From positions 109,498,570-109,562,569 of the forward strand of contig JBAIZL010000003.1 of assembly GCA_036971475.1 (NCBI GenBank): a DNA stretch of 64,000 bases, given 5' to 3'. Positions within the stretch are counted from its first letter, which is position 1. Each line of letters begins with the position of its first letter. This document shows, piece by piece, positions 21,890 to 33,779 of the stretch. The position numbers and the translations under genes are program-made. Source of the DNA: Prosapia bicincta. Taxonomy: Eukaryota; Arthropoda; Insecta; Hemiptera; Cercopidae. The notes below the pieces were generated by a model that saw nothing but the letters and a program-made list of their open reading frames with translations, had not been told where the DNA came from and did not search any database.

Positions 21890-23390
21890 CTAGTGGATGA
21901 AAGAAGTCAGGAATTCTAAGAAGGTTTTGGGGGGTGAGGAGAAGATCTTAACAAAGGAAAGACCCAGGCCGACCGTGAAGGCTTCCCAGGTCTGTGCAGA
22001 GTTAATATCACTTAGGAGGTTCAATGAGTGTTTCGCCCAGTCTATAGAAGTGGGCGAGGAAGGTGCGGTTAAGGATGGGTCAACGGTTGCTGAAGGAGTC
22101 AAACGGAGCTCCGGCTTGGGTTGTATGACCGTCATGGCCTTAGTAAGCTTGGGGTGTCTATCCTACTGTTCCTTTTCCGGGGGATTTACCCTGGGTTCAG
22201 GAATGGGGGGTGTTGCTGATGATCCTGACTCAGGACCAGAAGCGGGTTTGGGTTTCGGTAGATTAAGTGTAGGAATTAGGCCCGGCTTGGATGGGAACGC
22301 CGGTTTGGGGGAGGTATAGGTAGGAAGGTATTGCACCGGCTTCCCAGAGGTAGCCGGGGCAGATGCTTGGGTTTAGGAAATGGTCGGTGTTGTGTATCGT
22401 GAAGCAGGCACATGTGTTTGTGTTTTCGCTGAAGGGGCCAGTTTTTAGGTTTCATCCCCGTCAGCCTTCTTATTTGCCTTATCCTTGAATTTGGTGACCT
22501 GCTTGTAAATGGCGCAGCCTCGATAGTTCGCAGTGTGGTTATCCCCGCAGAGGGTCCAATTGAAGTGGTCTCGATCCCTTGGAATCGTGGCCCTCGCCAC
22601 ATTTAACGCACCGAGGAGCGGCCTTACAACAACTTGTTGTATGGCCTATCCTCTGGCAGTTGTAGCACTGCACAGGACCTGTGGGCTGCCTGTAGGCGTC
22701 CTCTCGTATTCTCGTTAAACAAATATTAGTGAGGACATAGTTTTACGAGCGTCATTGTCGGATTCTAGCTCTACAAGGAACATGGGCAGAAGCTCCTTGG
22801 TAAAGTGTCCCTTCATTTTGGACACTTTGAGGAATTCCTTTCATTCATCCACCCCTCGAAATACTACTTTAACGTTCCTTGCTTTTTCTAGACGGAATAC
22901 GTGGTGGGACACGCCCCTACCCCAAGTTTTCTCTGAAGGTTTACTAGTCGTCGAAGGTGCTAGTTTTATAGTTTCACTCCATCCTTCACCATAGTTGCCA
23001 AGTATAAGTAAGGGTTGTATTTGGACTTGAACTCCTTACTTATGTCTATTAAACGATGTTGTACTGGGTAGATTGCTGGGTTTTTGGCCGCTGCCCCGGC
23101 AGTGTTCGTGTTTGTAATGAGTCAATCTTTTGCGATTGACGACCTTTTTGGAGCTCTGTGAGCCTCTACGCTGGCTACAGCGCTGGCAGTCTTCACAGGG
23201 TCCACGATCTTTGGTTTCACCTCGGTTTCAGTTCCGGGGTCGGACTGGCAGATTCCTCTTCCTCCTTACGACGGGCCGATATCCGGCATCATCGTAAGCG
23301 GATTCGGCAGCAGAACCCTCCGTCATAGTGTAATCTGTGCCTAGCTCTGATTGGGAGTAGGTGCTGACAGGAGTGGCTGGTAAAGATGGT
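21890..23390 (-). pseudogene. Jockey ORF1 (gag-like, zinc knuckles), decayed
   Basis: Minus strand. The N-terminus is near 23,327 (MTEGSAAESAYDDAGYRP). A Pre-C2HC-like stretch containing LLPMFLVELESDNDA lies near 22,770-22,810. CCHC zinc knuckles follow at about 22,560-22,680: CYNCQRIGHTTSCC, then CVKCGEGHDSKG (last Cys not in frame), then CGDNHTANYRGCAIYKQ, the typical third knuckle of jockey gag. From that knuckle to the stop at 21,890-21,892 one frame is continuous except for three in-frame stops. It passes a Pro/Lys-rich linker and ends in a hydrophobic LEFLTSFIH. This protein binds element RNA in related elements. Frameshifts upstream and the stops make it non-functional. Confidence 0.85.
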
Positions 23391-24872
23391 CTGAATATTT
23401 ATATAAAAAACATTAGCTCAAAGTTATTCTTTGTAGGAAAAATATAAAATTTGTATTAGATAACCTTTGAAAGAATGTAGCCGTGCACGATCATTTCTTT
23501 CCCGACCAATAAATGTGGAAAATCCTACCAAGTGCTCAGTTCTCTCCGTACTACCATTTCTCCCAAAGTCATGGGAATCCTTTTTTAGGCCGTTCTACTT
23601 CAGGTTGTCGCCAGTCCTTCGGTCACAAAGCAGTCCTCTGGCCGTAATAGTGAAACTGATTGACCAAGTTTAAATCACAGAAAATAATAAAATTTTATCA
23701 ATTACAAACTGACCCAGGGAAATTCGTACCGCCTAAAAGTAAAGGAATGGATTGTTAACATTAGCTGAACCTAATTTAGCAATTTTGCAATTTTAGCAAG
23801 TTTTGAACCTCTCACACCAAAATGTAACCATATAATAACCTGTTGATGCAGTGAACACTTATTAAAAGGATTATTTTATCCTCGTAATTCTAATCTAACG
23901 AGAATATGAATGTAATACAAGGCCGACATCCTAGATGGTCATGTAGCATTTGTACACAACTTGGCAGAGTGTATCGATTTAATACTTAGCTTCACATCCT
24001 TGTTCCATATATCCGTATACCTTAATCATCGCTATTTGTCATAAGCAATTTGGTTCATAGTATGCTCTATCTTTTGTTTTTTTTGCACATTGAATAAGAC
24101 TAGAACTATTGTTTTCTCACTAATGTAATGTTACTAGCTGACCCTACGAACCTCGTATCGCCTAAAGGTTAATGAATGGCGTATTGACATTAGCTAAACC
24201 TAATCTAGTATTTTATTACCATAATAATAGCTGAACTTATAGTTGTCGATCGAGAAAAGTGTGACAATAATTGTTCTTCTTTGAATCTTATTTATTGAAG
24301 TGCATTCGGATATACAATATATTTCCTTTCACTCAGACGTTTTTTCGACGCAACTGTTAATGGGAGAAGTATGTATTTTCAAAATTAAGTTCAAATAATT
24401 TTAACTTGTTGATTGTTGCTTAGCAACCAAAATTTGAAATGAATTCAATGAAATGTCTTAAGACAAGATGATATAGAAAACCATATTTTATGCTGTGTTA
24501 GTCCTTTATATTTTATTTCTTATCTCGTTGGGAAGCTGTTTTGTTGAAAACCTAGCACCGTTTTATAGGTTGATATTTTTCTGATAAAATTATTTGGTTT
24601 TGGGGGGGTCACGTGTCACCCTCTTTGGCTACAACCTTAGAACCTACATAGATTCATTTTCATATCAATTATAATTCTCCTGGTAGGACGATCTAGAAAG
24701 ATTAAAATAAGTCATACTTCTTTAGAAAACAATGTTTTACGTTGAATTTCTTTCAAGTGTAACTGAATTGGAGAATACGTAGTAATTTGTTATTTTGTTC
24801 AAAATAGTTGTCGATCATAATTTGTTAAAATAGCAAATAAAAAGTGTTGCCTCTTCAACATGCACTTCCGAT
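23391..24872. other. Spacer with a degenerate direct repeat
   Basis: No gene is seen. 23,395-23,460 (attagctcaaagttattct) matches 4,915-4,960, which also lies at the family A3/jockey boundary. 23,706-23,790 and 24,134-24,215 are similar direct repeats (cctaaaagtaaaggaatgg and cctaaaggttaatgaatgg, then acattagct and aacctaat). A 68-codon frame at 23,467-23,673 is of unknown origin. Confidence 0.5.
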
Positions 24873-26397
24873 TAATTGTTTCCGAACGAATTTTTTGTGG
24901 CTCGATAGCATTAATTAATCTTTATATACTAAAGTTTCTCGAATGTAACATAATTCGATATATTAACCTTTTATTACACATTAGATTTTAAATTATGAAC
25001 ATATAAGATAATAAATAGAACTGTTAGCTTGTAATACAACCAAGCTGTGTTGCCACATTCACTTCAATGTAATGTCTAGGGTAAACAAACTGAAGGTAGA
25101 ATGTCGAGCCAACTAGAGTAACAAATTATCGCTACGTAACAGACTTTGAACTGCAAGGGAATCGGGCCGCAAGCTGTTTATTCGACCAGTGAGTTTCTTT
25201 CAACTTTTCTTATTCGATTAGAGTTTTGTCTAAAGGTTTTAAACTAAAAGTTTGTAGTCAAGTGTAATTAGTTTATAATAATTGAGACAGTAAGAGGCTT
25301 TCCATTATTGTTTTCTATTAAGGCAGATATTTTACAATAACCACATAGGAAGAAATATTTAAATTTCACAAGCAACTTTGTCACGCTAAAAATGCACAAA
25401 GAACGATTTGTAGTTTTGCCGAAACATGTATGTATAGAGAACTATATCTTGTTATGGGTTTTGTGTTTTTTTTAATATTTCTTATAAATAGATTATAAAG
25501 ATGCTATAGGAAAGTTAATGATTTTTTCAGGCGAGATTTTATATTAACTTTATATTTCTATTGTTTAATAAACCCTTGAATCATTTACCTTATGTAGTCT
25601 ATGTAAGCAACAGTAATTTTGTAGTCTGGTGTTGACATTTGTAATTCATTGATTGTAATTCACAGACACACACAGACTCACAGTTACAGAGGCACTTGTT
25701 TGGGATGAGAAAAAATTTAGTTTATAACCTGTTCGATTCCATGGGTAGTTTTTTAAGGAAACAAATGCAAAAAAGCCTCATATTATAGCAAACATTTGTA
25801 CAACTTAAAACTGTTACTTGTGTTGTTAATTTGATTACTTTTATAGGTTACATGTGTTTGTAATGGTTAAGTGATAATTGGCTATGATTGATTCAAGCAC
25901 GAAGCTTTGGGAAATAAGTTTTTGGAAAACCTGAAAAGGGATAACATTGTTTGTGTTATAAAATACTTTTGGTTTTGAAGGGCCATTTTGTGTGAAAAAA
26001 CTATTTAACACCATGTGGGACATTGACCAAAAATGCTGTTAAAAAACGTGTATAGAAATTAGGAAAAATAAACACAATTCTAATAAAGAAGAACACTAAA
26101 GTGGGTTTTATTTGAAATAAGTTTAATGCTATATTTATTTGTGTATAATATTTAGAAAGTCAATTGAATATAGATGTCTTGCTTTTGTATAATTCGAGGC
26201 ATTTTAACAAGAAAATTTGTAATAAAAAAAAATCCAAAGTAAAACATTTACTACCAAAAGTTTAGATAAAATCTTATTAAAAACCAAAAAACGTTTATCT
26301 TTAAAGTACTTTCAGATACTAAACTGCAAATGGAACTTCCCATAGTGTGATACAAATTTATAGATGGAAACAATTAATGTTTTTATTGCGTTTGCAG

Positions 26398-26490
26398 ACT
26401 AATGGTGAGCCAAGCAGAGGATGACTTGGGAAAGCCCTTCGAAGCCCACTGGAGCCCCCCAGAGCACCCCGCATCGTGCAGTGCGCAATG
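26398..26490 (+). other. Exon-like segment (exon b), copy A6, open frame
   Basis: Bounded by gcgtttgcag and caatg|gtgagt, 93 bp. In the phase 2 frame it is open over its length: MVSQAEDDLGKPFEAHWSP then PEHPASCSAQ. The symmetric phase (2-2) means that inclusion or skipping would keep the frame. Joining directly to exon c in this copy would create a TGA at the junction, whereas copies ending in aag would not. Acceptor, donor and length recur in other copies. Confidence 0.5.
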
Positions 26491-27664
26491 GTGAGTTGAT
26501 GGGTTGCTTATGTTTGCTGTAATACACGAATAGTTGTGTGTTTGGTTGCATTGTGCTCTGCTATGTAAAGACTTTTAAATAGAAAGCAGTACAGATGTTT
26601 GTGAGGATGGGAATAATAAGATGAAACAAGCATAGTTAAAATAATCCAAGCGCGTTGGTACAAGGTCTGGCAAAATGGAATCCATTTAAGTAAGGTTTAT
26701 GCTATTAGATGCTATTAGTAAATATAAAATAATGTACCTATAAGCCCAGATAAAATTAAATATTTTATAGCGGAAAACCTAGATTCCAGGAACAATGAAT
26801 GTTTTCATGAAAGCAATAATGTAGCCTCAACGCATGCTACCAGGCAACCATGCCTCAGTCATTGTTAATATGTTTACAACTAAATATTATGTAATATATT
26901 TACAATAAAGAATTTTATATTATTTCCCAAAATTATTATCAAAATATCTGACTAGAAGCATTCAAAGTAAATATTTTACTCTTATATTTCATATTAATAC
27001 TATTTTTGCTTCCATAATATTTAATGCACGCCGATACGCCTTTTGTAAACTGCACTTTTCCAGCGACAAACCAATAAGGCCATTACTTAATGTACAAGGC
27101 AAGGTCTACATAAAGTTTAAAGAGTTTGTTATGTTTAAATGGTTCATTTATTGTTACTTTGATATTCTCTACTGTGATGTTTACAATAGTGCAACAGGTT
27201 TCATTTTATGCAGTGAAACTTTGCATTGTGGCATTTTTAACCCATTTACGTGTTTCTATAATACGAGTCCTTCTTCATGTATCTGTCGGAAATCTCATTC
27301 CTTTAAACCATGTTTTTTATTATCTTCTTACTAACTTGTATATATTTGCTACAATAACTCGACTCTATATGAGGAGTTATTTTTCTCAGGGGGGCAAGGC
27401 TAGGATGGAGGAGAATCCTAATTAGCTAGAAACTTCAATATATGTAAAAACGTATTTATTTCCGTTTGCGGAAACAGTTTATAGAAACTCGGCATTAATT
27501 TTACTGAATAATTATCCCAAGAGTAAACATAAGCTTCACATATAACAAGGCACAAACCAACTATCATGAAGGCCTTTGTCATGTGACTAACTATATGACC
27601 TTCACAAATGCCACAATCGGTAACATAATGATGAATAATATAATATTACTTGTATATTTTACAG

Positions 27665-27760
27665 AACCAGCCCAAGATCCCGGCAGATAATGGGGATGGA
27701 CTCTGCGACTTGGATAACACACCATCTTCCCTCAGGACTCCATGGGACTCAGGCTTTAAG
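27665..27760 (+). other. Exon-like segment (exon c), copy A6, open frame
   Basis: Bounded by tatattttacag and tttaag|gtatgt, 96 bp. The phase 0 frame is open: NQPKIPADNGDGLCDLDN then TPSSLRTPWDSGFK. The phase 2 frame is also open. In copy A5 only phase 0 stays open. The product family is not recognised. Confidence 0.5.
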
Positions 27761-29195
27761 GTATGTTGCTACCTGTCTATTTACTTTTATACAACTTTAC
27801 ACTGCTTTCTTCCTCTAAACAAGCGAGCCGAGTCTGGGATCTGATGAACTTATAAACATTTTTAGAATAAATTTTCCTGAGGTCTGAATCAACACGCTTC
27901 ATTTGTTATTACATCCAGTATAAACTATTGGGGCTTTTAGACATACTAACTAAACCAAAGTGGATGGTGTCAAAACATTGCGGTTAATTTCAAAACCTCA
28001 TAAAAATTAATAATTATAACACGAAAAACTCCAAATACACGTGTAAAGGTAAGGGTGAGCACGAATTTGACAGATTGTGCCCCTCAGGCGATCCTCGCTA
28101 AGTTTTGTATCCTTGAAAGTTGCGAGTTTAATGATTTTATTTATGATTTGTGCAACTGTTATAAACTATTTAGCCTATAGTATTGTTTGGTGTTACCTCT
28201 ATGTAGGTTGTTTTAGATACACAATTCTTAGAACACAACAAATTCCTTACTTCCACGGCCTGTGGAAAGCTTTCTGCTGCCACCGATATCAACGTTGCTT
28301 CGTCCGGCCACGGCCACACAGATTCCTCTTCCCTATTCTAATCGTTAATCTAGCCAACAATGAATCAGCTGTTTTTCTCGCCAGAGTTATGTTAGTTTAA
28401 GGTTATCTTTCCGACTCACAAATATGTGTAAATAACTGAACGTGTGTGAAATGTATGTTTGTTGTAACTTGGGAATTATTCCTAAATGTCGATATTAAAG
28501 TACGTAAATTTTATCTTTCGTTATTCGCCTCGATTTCTGTTTGAAGTAGTTTAATTTATAGTTAGTAGAATCTAAAGTTAGTATAGGTTCTTAAAAACTT
28601 AATGTTTCTTCTTGTATTCTCAACACGCTTTTATTTACTAATGGCAAAAGCTGTAAGGTATTCACGTAGACCTAAACTGCTAAACAGGATAATAGTTAAA
28701 GTTATAATCTAATCGAATATTGAGTTTTACTTTCGTGTGATTTTGCCTTTAGTTGCAATATTGGTTTACAAATAATTAGGTTAGGCCAGTATTCTTACTG
28801 GCAACATCCTGGTAGAACTCTTCTCAAATAGTTGCAGTTATAGGCATTTTCGAATGTATTTGTCTATTTAATTATTTTGTACATTTAGATTTCAAAACAA
28901 TCTTCAGTTAACAATCGTCAGTTATAATAATCTTCAATTATTTAAATATATTATTTTTTAAATTATGATATAATTATATATTCTGTGATATTTTTAGTCT
29001 GGGGGGGCACAAAAACTGTCAGTGAGGTCCATAAAACTATTTTTTTAAATTCAGTGAATACTGGTCACGTTTTAGATATTAATGACGTAAATTAAGTTTA
29101 AATTATTATAAATATAAAATAATGTATTTATATCATAAGTCTATTACGTTTATATATTCGTGCATATTTATAAAGGATATTAGCACCCCATAGCA

Positions 29196-29394
29196 CTAAT
29201 ATAATAGCACTATTACACTAATATAGCCGTCAAATTTTAGTCTGTCCACAACTTGTTGTAAAAAGGTTTTGAAAAATTTGTTCTGACAAATCCCAGACAT
29301 TTCAAAATATAGGTCATGAAAAGTTAAAAATCAGATCGAACTGTTGCAGTTCAAAATAATCTCAGAGTTTCAAAATGGTGGTCATACAAAGTTA
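29196..29394. other. Junction between family A and the satellite block
   Basis: Short AT-rich sequence with tttcaaaatataggtcatga and tttcaaaatggtggtcatac repeated about 80 bp apart, then the first satellite units. Nothing else is recognised. Confidence 0.5.
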
Positions 29395-32300
29395 GAGAAC
29401 TGCTAACTGATGGGAAGGCCACTTTAGCTGTAAGCAAAGACTCTCACTAACCAAGGCTAAGGAACTGCTCGCACTCTTGCTTTAGGCCACTTTAGCTGTA
29501 AGCAAAAACCTTCTCTAACTGTAGCTAAGGATCTGCTCGACCTCTTGTCTTAGGCCACGTTAGTTGTAAGCAAAGACCCTCTCTAACGTTAGCTAAGGAA
29601 CTGCTCGCACTCTTGCTTTAGGCCACTTTAGCTGTAAGCAAAAACCTTTTCTAACTGTAGCTAAGGATCTGCTCGACCTCTTGTCTTAGGCCACGTTAGT
29701 TGTAAGCAAAGACCCTCTCTAACGTTAGCTAAGGAACTGCTCGAACTCTTGCTTTAGGCAACATTAACTGTAAGCAAAGATCCTCTCTAACTGTAGCTAA
29801 GGTACTGCTCGCACCCTAACCTTAGGCCTTTTTAGCTGTAAGCAAATTCCTATCAAACTGTAGTTAAAGAAATGCTAACTATTGCCGTAGGCTGCTTTAG
29901 CTGTAAGCAAAGTTCCTCTCTAACTTTAGCTAAGTAATTGCTCGAACTGTTGCCTTTAGCCACTTTAGTTGTAAGCAAAGATCCTCTCAAACTGTAGCTA
30001 AGGAACTGCTCAAACTCTTGCTTTAGGCAACTTTAACTGTAAGCAAAGATCCTCTCTAACTGTAGCTAAGGTACTGCTCGCACCCTAATCTTAGGCCACT
30101 TTAGCTGTAAACAAAGTTCCTATCAAACTGTAGTTAAAGAAATGCTCGAATTCATGTCCCAATCAACTTTAGCTGTAAGCAAAGATCGTCTCTAACTGTA
30201 GCTAAGCAACTGCTCCAACTCCTGCCTTAGGCCACGTAAACTGTATGCAAAGATCCTCTCTAACTGTAGCATAGGAACTGCTCGAACTCCAGTCTTAGGC
30301 CGATTTAGCTGTAAGCAAAGGCCCTCTCTAACTGTAGTTAAGGAACTGCAATGAACTTTTGTCTTAGGAAACTTTAGCTGTAAGCAAAGATCCTCTCAAA
30401 CTGTAGCTTAGGAACTACTCGAACTCCAGTCTTAGGCCGATTTAGCTGTAAGCAAAGACCCTCCCAAACTGTAGCTAACGGTCTGCTCGACCTCTTGCCT
30501 TAGGCCACGTTAGTTGTAAGGAAAGACCCTCTCTAACTGTAGTTAAGGAACTGCACGAACTTTTGTCTTAGGAAACTTTAGCTGTAAGCAATGATCCACT
30601 CAAACTGTAGCTTAAGAACTGCTCACACTCTTGACTTAGGACACTTTAACTGTAAGCAAAGACCTTCTCTAACTGTAGCATAGGAACTGCTCGAACTCCA
30701 GTCTTAGGCCGATTTTGCTGTAAGCAAAGACCCTCTCAAACTGTTGCTAACGGTCTGCTCGACCTCTTGGCTTAGGCCACGTTAGTTGTAAGCAAAGACT
30801 TTCTCTAACTTTAGCTAAGGAACTGCTCGAACTCTTAACTTAGGCCACTTTAGCTGTATGCAAAAACCCTCTCTAACTGTAGTTAAGGATCTGCTCGACT
30901 TCTTGCCTTGGGCCACGTTAGCTGTAAGCAAAGATCCTCTCTAACTGTAGTTAAGGAACTGCTCCAACTCTTGCCTTAGGCCACGTAAACTGTAAGCAAA
31001 GATCCTCTCTAACTATAGCTTAGGAACTGCTAGCACTCTTGCCTTTGGACACATTAATTGTAAGCAAAGACCCTCGCTAACTGTAGCTAAGGAACTGCTC
31101 GAACTCCTGTCGTAGGCTGATTTAGCTGTAAGCAAAGATTCTCTCTAACTGTAGCTAAAGAACTGCTCGAACTCTTACATTTGGCCACTTTAGCTGTAAT
31201 CAAAGATCCTCTCTAAATGTAGCTAAGGAACTGCTAACTGTTGCCGAAGGCTGCTTCAAGTGTAAGCAAAGTTCCTATCATACTGTAACTAAGTAATTGT
31301 TCGAACTGTTGTCTTTAGCCACTTTAGCTGTAAGAAAGATCTTCTCCAACTGTAGCTAAGGAACTGCTAGAATTCATGTCTCAGGCAACTTTAACTGTAA
31401 GCAAAGACCCTCACTAACCATAGTCAAGGAACTGCTAGAACTCTTGAATTAGGCCACTTTAGCTGTAGGGTAAGGTCATATCTAACTGTAGCTAAGGAAC
31501 TGCTCAACCTCTTGCCTTAGGTAACTTTAGCTGAAAGCAAAAACCCTCTCTAACTGTAGTTAAGAAACTGCACGAAAGTTTGTCTTAGGAAACTTTAGCT
31601 GTAAGCGAAGATCCTCTCAAACTGTAGCATAGGAACTGCTCGAACTCCAGTCTTAGGCCGATTTTGCTGTAAGCAAAGACCCTCTCAAACTGTTGCTAAC
31701 GGTCTGCTCGACCTCTTGGCTTAGGCCACGTTAGTTGTAAGCAAAGACTTTCTCTAACTTTAGCTAAGGAACTGCTCGAACTCTTAACTTAGGCCACTTT
31801 AGCTGTATGCAAAAACCCTCTCTAACTGTAGCTAAGGAACTGCTCCAACTCTCGCCTTAGGCCACGTAAACTGTAAGCAAAGTTCCTCTCAAACCGTAGC
31901 TAAGGAACTGCTTGAACTCATGTTTTAGGCAACTTTAACCGTAAGCAAAGACCCTCACTAACCATAGCTAAAGAACTGCTATAACTTTTGCCTTAGGCCA
32001 ATTTAACTGTAAGCTAACGTCCTCTCTAACTATAGCTAAGTAATTGCTCGACCATCTGCCTTAGGCCACTTTAGCTGTAAGCAAAGGTCCTCTCTAACTG
32101 AAGCTAACGAACTGCTCGCACTCTTTGGCCACTTTAGATGTAAGCAAAGATCCTCTCTAACAATAACTAAGGTACTGCTTACTGTTGCCGAAGGCTGCTT
32201 CAGCTGTAAGCAAAGATCCTATCTAACTGTAGCTAAGCAACTGTGTTCGACCTCTTGCCTTAGATCCCTTTAGCTGTAAGCAAAAACCCTCTCTAACTGT

Positions 32301-33779
32301 AGTTAAGGAACTGCTCGCACTCTTGCCTTAGGACACGTTAACAATAAGCAAAGACCCTCTCTAAGTGTAGCTAAGGCACTGCTCGAACACCTGCCTTAGA
32401 CCGGTTTAGCTGTAAAGCAAAGACCCTCTCTATCTGTAACTAACGAACTGCTAACTATTGCCTTAGGCCACTTTAGCTGTAAGCAAAGACCTTCTCTAAT
32501 TGAAGCTAAGGAACTACTCGACCTCTCTTGCCTTAAGCGTCATTAGCTGTAAGCAAAGATCCTCTCTACCTGTAGCTAAGGAACTGCTCAAACTCCTGCC
32601 TTATGCCACCTTAGCTGTAGGGAAATGCTCTCTCTCTACCAGTAGCTAAGGAAATGCGAATTGTTGCCGTAGGCCGCTTTAGCATTAAGCAAAGACCCTC
32701 TCTAACTGTAGCTAAGAAACTGCTCAAACTCCTGCCTTAGGCAATTCTAGCTGTAAGCAAAGCCCTTCTCTAACTGTAGCTAAATTACTGCACGACCTTT
32801 TGCATTCGGTCACCTTAGCTGTAGGAAAAGACCCTCTCTAACTGTAGCTAAGGAACGGCTAACTGTTGCCGTAGGCGGCTTTGTCTGAAAGCAAATATCC
32901 TCTCAACTGTAGCTAAGGAACTGCACGAACATTTGTCTAAGGAAACTTTAACTGTAAGCAAAGATCCTCTCTCTCTAACTGTAGCTTAGGAATTGCTCGC
33001 ACTTGGACACATTAATTGTAAGCAATGACCCTATCTAACTGTAGCTAAGGAACTGCCCGAACTCCTGTCTTAGGCTGATTTAGCTGTAAGCAAAGATCCT
33101 CTCTAACTGGAGCTAAGGAACTGCTCGAACACCTGCCTTAGGCCGATTTAGCTGTAAGCAAAGTTCCTCTCTAACTGTAACTAAAGAACTGCTCGAACTC
33201 TTACATTTGGCCACTTTAGCTGTAATCAAAGATCCTCTCTAAATGTAGCTAAGGAACTGCTAGAATTCATGTCTCAGGCAACTTTAACTGTAGGCAAAGA
33301 CTCTCACTAACCATAGTTAAGGAACTGCTAGAACTCTTGCCTTAGGCCACTTTAGCTGTAGGGTAAGGTCCTATCTAACTGTAGCTAAGGAACTGCTCAA
33401 CCACTTGCCTTAGGTAACTTTAGCTGAAAGCAAAAACCTCTCTAACTGTAGTTAAGGAACTGCACGAACGTTTGTCTTAGGAAACATTAGCTGTAAGCAA
33501 TGATCCTCTCAAACTGTAGCATAGGAACTGCTCGAAATCCAGTCTTAGGCCGATTTAGCTGCAAGCAAAGACCCTCTCTAACTGTAGTTAAGGAACTGCA
33601 CGAACCTTTGTCTTAGGACACTTTAGCTGTAAGCAATGATCCACTCAAACTGTAGCTTAAGAACTGCTCGCACTCTTGACTTAGGACACTTTAACTGTAA
33701 GCAAAGACCTTCTCTAACTGTAGCATAGGAACTGCTCGAACTGCAATCTTAGGCCGATTTTGCTGTAAGCAAAGACCCC

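Larger units (their letters stand above)
24873..29195 (+). repeat. Family A copy A6, the most complete copy
   Basis: About 4.3 kb from tgtttccgaacgaatt to ggatattagcaccccatag. It parallels A5 end to end and also contains the segment deleted there, which A3 supplies too. In order: a possible 5' exon ending at a gtgagt donor (25,189), exon b at 26,398-26,490, exon c at 27,665-27,760, and a 3' region with gtccggccacggccacacag near 28,300. No terminal inverted repeats, LTRs, poly(A) tail or transposase are visible, so it does not match a standard mobile-element class. It could be a tandemly duplicated, spliced (perhaps non-coding) gene, or a non-autonomous element that captured exons. Confidence 0.8.

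Noticed and set aside
22276..22602. 108-codon minus-strand frame in the jockey ORF1 region
   Set aside because: It is out of frame with the zinc-knuckle reading; a shadow of ORF1.
28077..28400. 107-codon hydrophobic open frame in family A copy A6
   Set aside because: It is not kept in the homologous part of copy A5, and no family is recognised.
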